Origin: Zhihengliuella sp. ISTPL4 | GTDB taxonomy: Bacteria > Actinomycetota > Actinomycetes > Actinomycetales > Microbacteriaceae | Assembly: GCF_002848265.1 (NCBI RefSeq) | Contig: NZ_CP025422.1 | Location: 744,001 to 808,000, forward strand | DNA: 64,000 bases | Reading direction: 5' to 3' | Shown here: one piece after another, positions 35,018 to 42,746 of the stretch | How positions within the stretch are numbered: position 1 is the first letter of the stretch | How the letters are laid out: each line of letters opens with the position of its first letter | Made by a program: the position numbers and the translations under genes | The notes under the pieces: model-generated | The model's database searches: none | The model's input: only the letters and a program-made list of their open reading frames with translations | Told to the model about the DNA's origin: nothing

Positions 35018-36553
35018 ATGTCCGAACGCGAGAGCCGTGCGCCCGAGCACGAGCAGAGCACCCGGTTGGGGGATCTGTTCGAGAACCTTCCCGCTCCGTC
35101 CCCGCAGGTCCCGACCGCCGGAGATGACACGCCGGCACCCGGATCCCGCCGTGCGGCCAGGGAGGCCGCCGCGCGCGAGCAGGACGCCCCGCCCGCTCCG
35201 GACGCCGGTGTCGCACCCGGTGTCGATGTGCCCGCCCGCCCGGTCTCGGCGGCGACCACCGCGGATGCTGCCACGACCGACCACCGGCCGCGGGCGGATG
35301 CCGCAGACGCCGAACCGGTCGTGACGCGAGCGATGCCCGTCGCCGCCACGAGCGCGGACGAGGCCCCCGCTCCGGGCCCGCGCCGGTCGACCGGCACGGA
35401 AGACCCCGCACCGGCGCTGGGCGGCGGACTCGACGAGATCTTCGCCGCTCAGGACGACGGCCGTGATCACGGCGCGCCGACCAAGAAAAAGCGCCGCAAG
35501 GGCTGCCTCATCGCCCTGATCATCGTCCTCGTCATCCTCGGTGGCATCGCCGCGGGAGGCGTCTGGGTCGCGAACACCTTCGGCGACCGCATCGCAGACG
35601 CCATGGGCTGGGGCGAGCCGAAGGACTGGGAGCCGGGCCAGGCGAGCGGCGAGGTGCTCGTCACGATCAAGGAGGGCGACACGGGAGGCCCGGTGTCGAC
35701 GGCGCTGTACGAGGCCGGCGTCACGAAGACCGAGGACGTGTTCTACGACTACCTGATCGACGAGAACATCGCAGTGACCTTCTATCCCGGTGTCTATCGC
35801 CTGCAGGAGAAGATGACCGCCGAGGACGCCCTGGCCGCGCTCCGCAACGAGGAGAACAAGCTCGAGAACACCGTGTCCATGCCGGAGGGTGGGACGATCG
35901 ACTCGGCGCTCCCATCCATGGCGGAGACTCTCGGCATGCCGCTGGCCGATCTCGAGGCGGCCGTCGCCGATCCGTCCGCGTACGGCGTGCAGGCGCAGAG
36001 CCTGGAGGGATGGTTGTTCCCCGCCGTGTACACGTTCGACCCCGAGGTGACCGCGACTCAGGTCATCCAGCGCATGGTCGACCGGACACGCGAATCGCTC
36101 GCTGCCGCCGGCGTGCCGGACGAGGACGCGCAGCGGATCCTCACGATCGCCTCGATCATCCAGCGCGAGGGCCGCACAGACGACTTCGCCAAGGTGTCCC
36201 GCGTGATCCAGAACCGCCTCGACGATGACATGCTGCTTCAGATGGACTCGACGGCGCAGTACGGGTACGGCTCCCTGCATGAGGGCGTGGTCTCCAGCTC
36301 GGCGGAAGCTCTCGAAGACCCCAACGAGTGGAACACCTACGTGCACAAGGGCCTCCCGGTCACGCCGATCGCGAGCCCGAACGATGCCGCGATCGATGCC
36401 GCGATGCACCCCGCAGACGGGTCGTGGATCTACTTCGTCACCGTGAATCTCGAGACCGGCGAGACGCAGTTCTCGGAGACTCTGGCGGAGCACGAGCAGG
36501 GTGTGGAGAAGTGGCGCGACTGGTGCCGCGCGAACCCCGACGCCGGTTGCTGA
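35018..36553 (+). CDS. mltG: endolytic murein transglycosylase MltG (YceG)
   Basis: 511 aa. A long cytoplasmic N-terminus (1-155), rich in Pro, Ala and Asp, precedes basic KKKRRKG, one transmembrane helix (163-186) and the extracytoplasmic YceG domain. The catalytic Glu384 is in ASIIQREGR. GWLFPAVYTF and LDDDMLLQMDSTAQYGYG are conserved. It cuts nascent glycan strands. The cytoplasmic extension is actinobacterial and may bind a partner; this is inference. It lies between ruvX and aroE (4 nt gap). Confidence 0.94.
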   Translation: MSERESRAPEHEQSTRLGDLFENLPAPSPQVPTAGDDTPAPGSRRAAREAAAREQDAPPAPDAGVAPGVDVPARPVSAATTADAATTDHRPRADAADAEPVVTRAMPVAATSADEAPAPGPRRSTGTEDPAPALGGGLDEIFAAQDDGRDHGAPTKKKRRKGCLIALIIVLVILGGIAAGGVWVANTFGDRIADAMGWGEPKDWEPGQASGEVLVTIKEGDTGGPVSTALYEAGVTKTEDVFYDYLIDENIAVTFYPGVYRLQEKMTAEDALAALRNEENKLENTVSMPEGGTIDSALPSMAETLGMPLADLEAAVADPSAYGVQAQSLEGWLFPAVYTFDPEVTATQVIQRMVDRTRESLAAAGVPDEDAQRILTIASIIQREGRTDDFAKVSRVIQNRLDDDMLLQMDSTAQYGYGSLHEGVVSSSAEALEDPNEWNTYVHKGLPVTPIASPNDAAIDAAMHPADGSWIYFVTVNLETGETQFSETLAEHEQGVEKWRDWCRANPDAGC

Positions 36554-36557
36554 CGCC

Positions 36558-37370
36558 GTGAACCGGAGGAAGCTGGCGGTCTGGGGTGACCCGATCGGGC
36601 ACTCCCGGTCGCCGGCCCTGCACGCCGCGGCCTATGCCGTGCTCGGGCTGGACTGGGAGTACGGGCGCCGCCAGGTCGGCGCGGAGGGCTTCGCCGATGC
36701 GGTCGAGGGGCTCGACGACTCCTGGCGCGGCCTGTCCCTGACGATGCCGCTCAAGGAGGAGGCGTACCGATACGCCGCCACCCGAGACGCCCACGCGGAG
36801 GTGACCGGCGCGGTCAACACGCTCCTGCTCTCCGAGACACCGGCGGGGTTCAACACCGACGTCGGCGGGATCGTCGACGCACTCGGCGATGCCGGGATCC
36901 GCGAGATCGGGACGGCGCGGATCCTCGGCGCCGGAGCCACGGCGGCCTCGGCCCTCGTCGCCCTCGCCGACATGGGGGCGACACGGGTCGAGGTCGCCGC
37001 CCGTCGGCCGGAGCGGGCCGCGGGGCTCGTCGGGATCGGGCAGCGACGCGGCGTCGTGGTCACCCCGCGACCGCTCGACGAGGCGGACGGCGCCGTCGAC
37101 CTCACAGTGGCGACCCTGCCCTCCGGCACCGCGCTGCCGCCGGAGAGTGCCGCCCGTCTGGCCGAGACCGGCGGCGCGCTGTTCGACGCCGCCTACGCGC
37201 CGTGGCCGTCCGCACTGGCGGCGTCATGGGGCGCGGCACCGGTGGTCTCCGGGCTCGGGATGCTGCTGCATCAGGCGGTCCGGCAGATCCGGGTCTTCGT
37301 GCACGGCGACCCGGTCTCACCGCTTCCGGACGAGGACGCGGTCCTCGCCGCGATGCGCGCCACCCTCTGA
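36558..37370 (+). CDS. aroE: shikimate dehydrogenase
   Basis: 270 aa. It reduces 3-dehydroshikimate with NADPH. The substrate-binding Ser pair is in [13 protein letters not shown], the catalytic Lys in LTMPLKEEA (about residue 66), and the Asp in FNTDVGG. The nucleotide loop is [13 protein letters not shown], and the NADP-type Arg is at AARRPERA. The GTG at 36558 is chosen because it is the family N-terminus ([13 protein letters not shown]). It is first of the aro genes. Confidence 0.93.
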   Translation: MNRRKLAVWGDPIGHSRSPALHAAAYAVLGLDWEYGRRQVGAEGFADAVEGLDDSWRGLSLTMPLKEEAYRYAATRDAHAEVTGAVNTLLLSETPAGFNTDVGGIVDALGDAGIREIGTARILGAGATAASALVALADMGATRVEVAARRPERAAGLVGIGQRRGVVVTPRPLDEADGAVDLTVATLPSGTALPPESAARLAETGGALFDAAYAPWPSALAASWGAAPVVSGLGMLLHQAVRQIRVFVHGDPVSPLPDEDAVLAAMRATL

Positions 37371-37428
37371 GCGCCGCCCGACGAAACGCGGCACGGCGCG
37401 GGGGGAAACGCATGGGAGACTAGAGCAC

Positions 37429-38658
37429 ATGCTCCGCGTGCTCACGGCCGGCGAATCGCACGGCCCAGAACTCATCGCCGTCATGGAGGGTCTGCCCTCC
37501 GGCGTCCCGGTGTCGTCCGAGGCCATCCAGGCCGACCTCGCCCGCCGCAAGCTCGGCTATGGACGGGGCTCCCGGATGAAGTTCGAACAGGATGAGCTCA
37601 CCATCTCCGGTGGCGTCCGGCACGGGAAGACGCTGGGCAGCCCCATCGCCCTGCGCATCGGCAACACCGAGTGGCCGAAGTGGATCGAGGTCATGAACCC
37701 GGAGCCGGTGGAGCTCACCGACCGCTCGCGCGGTCGTGGCGCGCCGCTGACCCGGCCGCGTCCGGGCCACGCCGATCTCGTGGGCATGCAGAAGTACGAC
37801 TTCGACGAGGCCCGTCCGATCCTCGAGCGTGCGAGCGCCCGGGAGACCGCCGCCCGCGTGGCGCTCGGCGCCGTCGCCCGCTCCTTCCTCGGTGAGCTCG
37901 GCATCCGGCTCGTCAGCCACACGCTCTCCATCGGCCCGGTGCGCGTGCCGGATGGCGCGGCGCTGCCGACCCCGGACGACGTCGACGCGCTGGACGCCGA
38001 CCCGCTGCGGTGCTTCGACCCCGCGACCTCGGCACTCATGGTCGCGGAGGTGGACGACGCAAAGAAGGACGGCGACACGCTCGGCGGCATCGTCGAGGTC
38101 CTCGCGTACGGCCTCCCCCCGGGCCTCGGGTCCCACGTGCACTGGGACCGTCGCCTGGACGCCCGACTGGCCCAGGCGCTCATGAGCATCCAGGCGATCA
38201 AGGGCGTGGAGGTCGGCGACGGCTTCGAGACCACACGTCGCCGGGGTTCGGCCGCCCATGACGAGCTCTTCGCCACCGCCGACGGCATCGCCCGCGGCAC
38301 GGACCGCGCCGGCGGCACCGAGGGTGGCATGTCCACGGGGACCGTCCTGCGCGTGCGGGCGGGCATGAAGCCGATCGCGACCGTGCCGCACGCGCTGCGC
38401 ACGATCGACATCGCGACCGGCGACGAGGCGACCGCGCACCACCAGCGTTCCGACGTCTGCGCCGTGCCCGCGGCAGGCGTCGTCGCGGAGGCCATGGTCG
38501 CCATCGAGCTGGCCCGCGCCGTGTTGGAGAAGTTCGGCGGCGACAGCATCCGCGAAACGCGCCGCAACCTGGAGGGATACCTCGAGGGCATTCCCGAGGA
38601 GCTGCGCACGGCCCCCGCGTCCGAGGCGGCGCTCATCGCGCATGACGAACGAGGCTGA
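37429..38658 (+). CDS. aroC: chorismate synthase
   Basis: 409 aa. It forms chorismate from EPSP using reduced FMN. Signatures are [63 protein letters not shown] and [10 protein letters not shown]. The His residues of the active site are in GESHG and [14 protein letters not shown] blocks ([16 protein letters not shown]). GAGACT lies 7 nt before the ATG and there is no Shine-Dalgarno, so it may also have a leaderless start. The 3' end overlaps aroK by 17 nt. Confidence 0.98.
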   Translation: MLRVLTAGESHGPELIAVMEGLPSGVPVSSEAIQADLARRKLGYGRGSRMKFEQDELTISGGVRHGKTLGSPIALRIGNTEWPKWIEVMNPEPVELTDRSRGRGAPLTRPRPGHADLVGMQKYDFDEARPILERASARETAARVALGAVARSFLGELGIRLVSHTLSIGPVRVPDGAALPTPDDVDALDADPLRCFDPATSALMVAEVDDAKKDGDTLGGIVEVLAYGLPPGLGSHVHWDRRLDARLAQALMSIQAIKGVEVGDGFETTRRRGSAAHDELFATADGIARGTDRAGGTEGGMSTGTVLRVRAGMKPIATVPHALRTIDIATGDEATAHHQRSDVCAVPAAGVVAEAMVAIELARAVLEKFGGDSIRETRRNLEGYLEGIPEELRTAPASEAALIAHDERG

Positions 38659-39160
38659 GCCGCTGACGCTGGTCCTCGTGGGACCGATGGCGTCCGGCAA
38701 GACCAGTGTCGGGCGACGGGTCGCGCGGCGTCTGGGGGTCGCCTTCATCGACACCGACAAGCGCATCGTCGCCGCGCACGGCCCGATCCCGGAGATCTTC
38801 GCCACGCACGGCGAGGCGCACTTCCGGGAGCTCGAGCGCGCGGCGGTCCGTGAGGCTCTCGCCGAGGGCGGCGTGATCTCCCTCGGCGGCGGCGCGGTCA
38901 CGGACCCGGAGACGCGCGCGCTGCTGCGTGCGCACCCCGTGGTCTTCCTCACCGTGAGCGAGGCCGCGGTGGCCGACCGACTGCGCGGCGGGACGCGCCC
39001 GCTGCTGGCGGGCGAGGACCCGGTCGAGAAGTGGAAGCGCATCTTCGCGGAACGGCGAGGATGGTATGACGAGGTGGCGTCGACCACGTTCGACACCTCA
39101 CGGCGTCCGATGCAGCGCATCGCGGACGAGATCGTGGCATGGAGGAGAGAACAGCGATGA
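38642..39160 (+). CDS. aroK: shikimate kinase
   Basis: 172 aa. It phosphorylates shikimate. Walker A is [13 protein letters not shown] (about 14-26), the Mg-binding Asp is in FIDTDKRI, shikimate contacts are in FRELERAAV and LGGGAV, and the lid Arg is in LRGGTRPLL. The ATG lies 17 nt before the end of aroC, so it is coupled. The stop overlaps aroB by 4 nt. Confidence 0.96.
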   Translation: MTNEAEPLTLVLVGPMASGKTSVGRRVARRLGVAFIDTDKRIVAAHGPIPEIFATHGEAHFRELERAAVREALAEGGVISLGGGAVTDPETRALLRAHPVVFLTVSEAAVADRLRGGTRPLLAGEDPVEKWKRIFAERRGWYDEVASTTFDTSRRPMQRIADEIVAWRREQR

Positions 39161-40245
39161 GCACGACGACCATCAGCGTCACCGGGAACGACGCCTACGA
39201 CATCACGATCGGACGGGGGATCCTCGACCAGGTGTCGGCGGCTCTCGCGCCGGGCGTCCGCAAGATCCTCGTCGTGCACCCGCCGACTCTCGCGGCCCGC
39301 GCCGCCGAACTCCGCGACCGACTCCTCGCCGACACCGCCGATGGCCCGCGCGAGGTGCTGCTCGCCGAGATCCCGGATGCCGAGCAGGGCAAGCGCATCG
39401 AGGTGGCCGCGTTCTGCTGGCAGGTCATGGGTCAGGCGGACTTCACGCGCACGGACGCCGTCGTCGGCTACGGCGGGGGAGCGGTGACCGACCTCGCCGG
39501 CTTCGTCGCGGCGACCTGGCTGCGCGGCATCCAGATCGTTCAGGTGCCCACCACCGTGCTCGGCCTCGTGGACGCCGCCGTGGGCGGAAAGACCGGGGTC
39601 AACACAGCGGAGGGCAAGAACCTCGTCGGCGCCTTCTGGGCACCGCGCGCGGTGATCGGCGACCTCGACGAGCTGGGCAGCCTGAGCCCCAACGAGGCCA
39701 CTGCGGGGTTCGCGGAGGTCGTCAAGGCCGGCTTCATCTGGGCGCCGGAGATCCTCGACATCATCGAGGCCGATCCCGCGCGCGCGGTCGACACCACGAC
39801 GGAGGAGTTCCGGCGGTCCGTCGAACTCGCGATCGACATGAAGGCGCAGGTCGTCTCGGACGACTTCCGCGAGGCCGGACAGCGCGAGATCCTGAACTAC
39901 GGCCACACGCTCGGCCACGCGATCGAGCATGCCGAGCGGTATCGCTGGCGGCACGGGGCGGCCATCTCGATCGGCATGCTGTATGCCGCGGAGCTGTCCC
40001 GGCTCGCGGGGCGGCTGTCTGACGCCGCGGCGGAGCGCCACCGCACGATCCTCGAGTCGCTGGGCCTGCCAACCTCGTACCGTGCCGGAGCCTGGCCGCA
40101 GCTGCTCGCCACGATGCAGCGCGACAAGAAGAGCCGCGGCGGCATGCTCCGCTTCATCCTGCTGGACGACATCGCCAAGCCCACCGTGCTCCAGGCGCCC
40201 GACGAGTCGCTGCTCTTCGCCGCGTATCAGGAGATCGGCGCATGA
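39157..40245 (+). CDS. aroB: 3-dehydroquinate synthase
   Basis: 362 aa. NAD- and metal-dependent conversion of DAHP to dehydroquinate. GYGGGAVTDLAGFVAATWLRG and VPTTVLGLVDAAVGGKTGVN are signatures; metal ligands are in NYGHTLGHAIEHAERY and the upstream Glu in FAEVVKAGF. The ATG at 39157 (MSTTTISV) was chosen over one six codons upstream because it overlaps the aroK stop (ATGA), as is general in this operon. Confidence 0.97.
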   Translation: MSTTTISVTGNDAYDITIGRGILDQVSAALAPGVRKILVVHPPTLAARAAELRDRLLADTADGPREVLLAEIPDAEQGKRIEVAAFCWQVMGQADFTRTDAVVGYGGGAVTDLAGFVAATWLRGIQIVQVPTTVLGLVDAAVGGKTGVNTAEGKNLVGAFWAPRAVIGDLDELGSLSPNEATAGFAEVVKAGFIWAPEILDIIEADPARAVDTTTEEFRRSVELAIDMKAQVVSDDFREAGQREILNYGHTLGHAIEHAERYRWRHGAAISIGMLYAAELSRLAGRLSDAAAERHRTILESLGLPTSYRAGAWPQLLATMQRDKKSRGGMLRFILLDDIAKPTVLQAPDESLLFAAYQEIGA

Positions 40246-40766
40246 GCATCGCCGTCCGGCGCATCACGCCGGAAGACTGGCGGGAGGTGAAGGCGCTGCG
40301 GCTGCAGGCTCTCGCCGACCCCGCCGCGCCGATGGCCTTCCTCGACACCGTCGAGCACGCCGCCGCACAGCCCGACCGCTTCTGGCAGGAGCGCGCGGCG
40401 AACGCCTCGGGTGACGCGGCCGCGGCGCAGTTCGTCGCGATCGCCGACGACGGCACCTGGACCGGGACGATCACGCTGCTCCCGCATCGTGAGCAGCATG
40501 ACGCCGGCCTGGTCGTGGGGGTCTACGTGGCGGATGCGCACCGCGGTGCGGGCGTCATCGATGCGCTCCTCGACGCCGCGGCCGCCTGGGCCCGCGATCG
40601 CGGCCTCCTTGCCCTCGTGCTCGAGGTCCATGTGGACAACGAGCGGGCGCAGGCTGTCTATCGTCGACTCGGCTTCGTCCGGACCGGCGAGATCGAGACC
40701 TCCGGCTTCGGTCGGGAGTGGGTCATGCGCCGCGGACTGGCCGACACGGGGAGCGTGCCCGCATGA
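40242..40766 (+). CDS. GNAT-family N-acetyltransferase
   Basis: 174 aa. The acetyl-CoA site is VVGVYVADAHRGAGVIDALLDAAAAWARD (about 88-116, the Arg/Gly-x-Gly loop is RGAG). LEVHVDNERAQAVYRRLGFVRTGE is the C-terminal GNAT motif. The acceptor is unknown. It overlaps aroB and aroQ by 4 nt at each end, so it is fully embedded in the shikimate operon although it is not part of the pathway. Confidence 0.88.
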   Translation: MSIAVRRITPEDWREVKALRLQALADPAAPMAFLDTVEHAAAQPDRFWQERAANASGDAAAAQFVAIADDGTWTGTITLLPHREQHDAGLVVGVYVADAHRGAGVIDALLDAAAAWARDRGLLALVLEVHVDNERAQAVYRRLGFVRTGEIETSGFGREWVMRRGLADTGSVPA

Positions 40767-41203
40767 CCGCTCCGCGTCGGCTGCTGCTCGTCAACGGCCC
40801 CAACCTGAACCTCCTCGGCACTCGCGAACCCGAGGTGTACGGCACGGCGACCCTCGCCGACGTCGAGCGGATCACCGCCGAGGCCGCCGCGGCGTTCGGG
40901 TTCGAGGTGCGGGCGCTGCAGAGCAACCACGAGGGCGTGCTCATCGACGCGATCCACGATGCGCGGGCGGACTGCGCGGGCATCGTCATCAACCCGGGCG
41001 GACTCACCCACACGTCGGTGGCCCTGCGCGACGCGCTCACCGGCGTCGCCCTGCCGTTCGCCGAGGTGCACATCTCCGACGTCTACGCCCGCGAGGAGTT
41101 CCGTCACCACTCGTTCCTGCACGACGTCGCCGCGGTCCGTGTCATCGGACGCGGCGTGGAGGGCTATGCCGAGGCCGTCCGGGAGCTCGTCGCGCAGCTC
41201 TGA
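40763..41203 (+). CDS. aroQ: type II 3-dehydroquinate dehydratase
   Basis: 146 aa. It dehydrates 3-dehydroquinate. The active-site Tyr is in REPEVYG, Asn and His are in INPGGLTHTSVAL and EVHISDVYAREEFRHHS, and LLVNGPNLNLLGTRE is the N-terminal signature. The ATG at 40763 overlaps the GNAT stop. Last gene of the aro operon. Confidence 0.97.
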   Translation: MTAPRRLLLVNGPNLNLLGTREPEVYGTATLADVERITAEAAAAFGFEVRALQSNHEGVLIDAIHDARADCAGIVINPGGLTHTSVALRDALTGVALPFAEVHISDVYAREEFRHHSFLHDVAAVRVIGRGVEGYAEAVRELVAQL

Positions 41204-41213
41204 GCGCGCGGGA

Positions 41214-41552
41214 TCAGGGCAGGCCGACGAGCAGCACGCACACCGTGATGCCCACGAGCGTCAGCAGGGCCATGGCGAGGAAACAGCCGGCCAGCGCACG
41301 GAGCCGCGGACGCACGCTCGACACCGCGAGGCGGATGACCACCATCGCGACCAGGCCCAGGACCAGGACGATCGCGGTGATCAGGCCGACGGTCCCCGCC
41401 GCGCCGCCGCTGCGGACGATTCCGATCAGGGGCACGAGGCTGACCGCCGTGAAGATCGCGGCGACGATGAGCCACACAGCCCCGGACGACGTCCGCAGCG
41501 CCGGCTGATTCGCCATCCTGGTCGGGTCCTGCTCGCGGCCGTTCTCGCTCAT
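41214..41552 (-). CDS. hypothetical membrane protein, 112 aa
   Basis: Three hydrophobic segments are visible (about 24-44, 54-73, 88-110) after a short polar N-terminus. The family is not recognised. It converges on aroQ with a 10-nt gap and no visible terminator, and diverges from efp. AGGAGGA precedes the ATG at 41552, so translation is well supported. Codon use matches the neighbours. The function is unknown. Confidence 0.65.
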   Translation of the reverse strand: MSENGREQDPTRMANQPALRTSSGAVWLIVAAIFTAVSLVPLIGIVRSGGAAGTVGLITAIVLVLGLVAMVVIRLAVSSVRPRLRALAGCFLAMALLTLVGITVCVLLVGLP

Positions 41553-41669
41553 GTCGATTCCTCCTGTCCAGCTCCAGCCTGCCGGGGGCGGTCACGGCCG
41601 TCACGGGGCTTCCGCTCTCACGGAGCAGCGTCTATCGTGCCTCCGCGGCGGCCCGCGCCGGGCATCCCG

Positions 41670-41675
41670 TAGAAT
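41670..41675 (+). promoter_or_regulatory. candidate -10 box of efp-nusB
   Basis: TAGAAT lies 53 nt before the efp ATG in a 176-nt intergenic region shared with the divergent membrane gene. No good -35 is visible, as is frequent in high-GC actinobacteria. The rest of the region shows nothing clear. Confidence 0.45.
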
Positions 41676-41728
41676 CGACTGTCGGCCGACCCCGGCCCCC
41701 ACGGACTCAGGAACGGAACTCCTCGCAC

Positions 41729-42289
41729 ATGGCATCCACCGCAGACATCAAGAACGGCGTCGTCCTCAGCATCGACGGGCAGCTCTGGAGCGTCATCGAG
41801 TTCCAGCACGTCAAGCCCGGCAAGGGCGGCGCGTTCGTCCGCACGAAGCTGAAGAACGTCGTCTCGGGCAAGACCGTGGACCGCACGTACAACGCCGGTG
41901 CGAAGATCGACATCGAGAACGTCGACCGTCGCGACTACACCTACCTCTACACCGACGGTGACGGGTTCGTGTTCATGGACCAGACCGACTTCGACCAGAT
42001 CACGCTGCCGGCCGCCACGGTCGGCGACGCGAAGAACTTCCTGCTCGAGAACCAGCAGGTCACCATCGCCCTCAACAACGGCAACCCCCTCTACATCGAC
42101 CTTCCGGCGTCGGTCATCCTCGAGGTGACCTACACCGAGCCCGGCCTGCAGGGCGACCGCTCGTCGGCCGGCACCAAGCCCGCGACGCTCGAGACCGGCT
42201 ACGAGATCCAGGTCCCGCTGTTCCTGGAGACCGGCACCAAGGTCAAGGTCGACACCCGCACGGGCGAGTACCTCGGCCGCGAGAAGTAA
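41729..42289 (+). CDS. efp: elongation factor P
   Basis: 186 aa. It relieves ribosome stalling at proline runs. The KOW-like N-terminal domain has [17 protein letters not shown], where the Lys in KPGKGG is the site modified in some bacteria. Two OB domains follow, ending in [24 protein letters not shown]. Full length. It is followed by nusB after 3 nt. Confidence 0.98.
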   Translation: MASTADIKNGVVLSIDGQLWSVIEFQHVKPGKGGAFVRTKLKNVVSGKTVDRTYNAGAKIDIENVDRRDYTYLYTDGDGFVFMDQTDFDQITLPAATVGDAKNFLLENQQVTIALNNGNPLYIDLPASVILEVTYTEPGLQGDRSSAGTKPATLETGYEIQVPLFLETGTKVKVDTRTGEYLGREK

Positions 42290-42292
42290 GGC

Positions 42293-42703
42293 GTGAGCGC
42301 CCGCACGAAGGCGCGCAAGCGCGCGCTCGACATCCTGTTCTCCGCCGACGTCCGCGGCGACGACGTCGCGGTGGCCCTCGCCGCCGAGGCGAAGCGTGCG
42401 GCGAACGAGCCCGCGCGCGAGGCGTCGTGGCTGTACGCCCGCGAGATCGTCGACGGCATCATCGACCAGCGCGACGAGATCGACGAGCAGATCACGACGC
42501 ACAGCCGTGACTGGAAGCTCGAGCGGATGCCCGCCGTCGACCGCGCCCTGCTGCGCATCGGCGCGTGGGAGATCCTCTACAACGACGAGGTGCCGACCGC
42601 GGTCGCGATCGACGAGGCGGTGGAGCTCGCGAAGGAGTTCTCCACCGATGAGTCGGGCGCGTTCGTGCACGGCGTGCTCGCCCGCGTCGCCCGCTCGGCC
42701 TGA
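42293..42703 (+). CDS. nusB: transcription antitermination factor NusB
   Basis: 136 aa all-helical RNA-binding protein that, with S10, promotes rRNA antitermination. RTKARKRALDILFSADVRG, RDWKLERMPAVDRALLRIGAWEIL and VAIDEAVELAKEFSTDESGAFVHGVL are signatures. GTG start immediately after efp, so the two are co-transcribed. Full length. In many actinobacteria pyrR follows directly; here three other units intervene. Confidence 0.97.
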   Translation: MSARTKARKRALDILFSADVRGDDVAVALAAEAKRAANEPAREASWLYAREIVDGIIDQRDEIDEQITTHSRDWKLERMPAVDRALLRIGAWEILYNDEVPTAVAIDEAVELAKEFSTDESGAFVHGVLARVARSA

Positions 42704-42734
42704 ACGCCGCAGCGGCGGTGTCGGCGGTGGCGGG

Positions 42735-42740
42735 CAGGAT
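42735..42740 (+). promoter_or_regulatory. -10 box, leaderless SNF2 helicase transcript
   Basis: CAGGAT is followed by 6 nt (CGTCCC) and the ATG at 42747, the same geometry as other probable leaderless starts here. No Shine-Dalgarno is visible. Confidence 0.4.
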
Positions 42741-42746
42741 CGTCCC

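Noticed and set aside
36501..36557. Longer N-terminus for aroE starting inside mltG
   Set aside because: It would add 19 residues not found in the family; the GTG at 36558 begins at the conserved [13 protein letters not shown] and follows the mltG stop by 4 nt.
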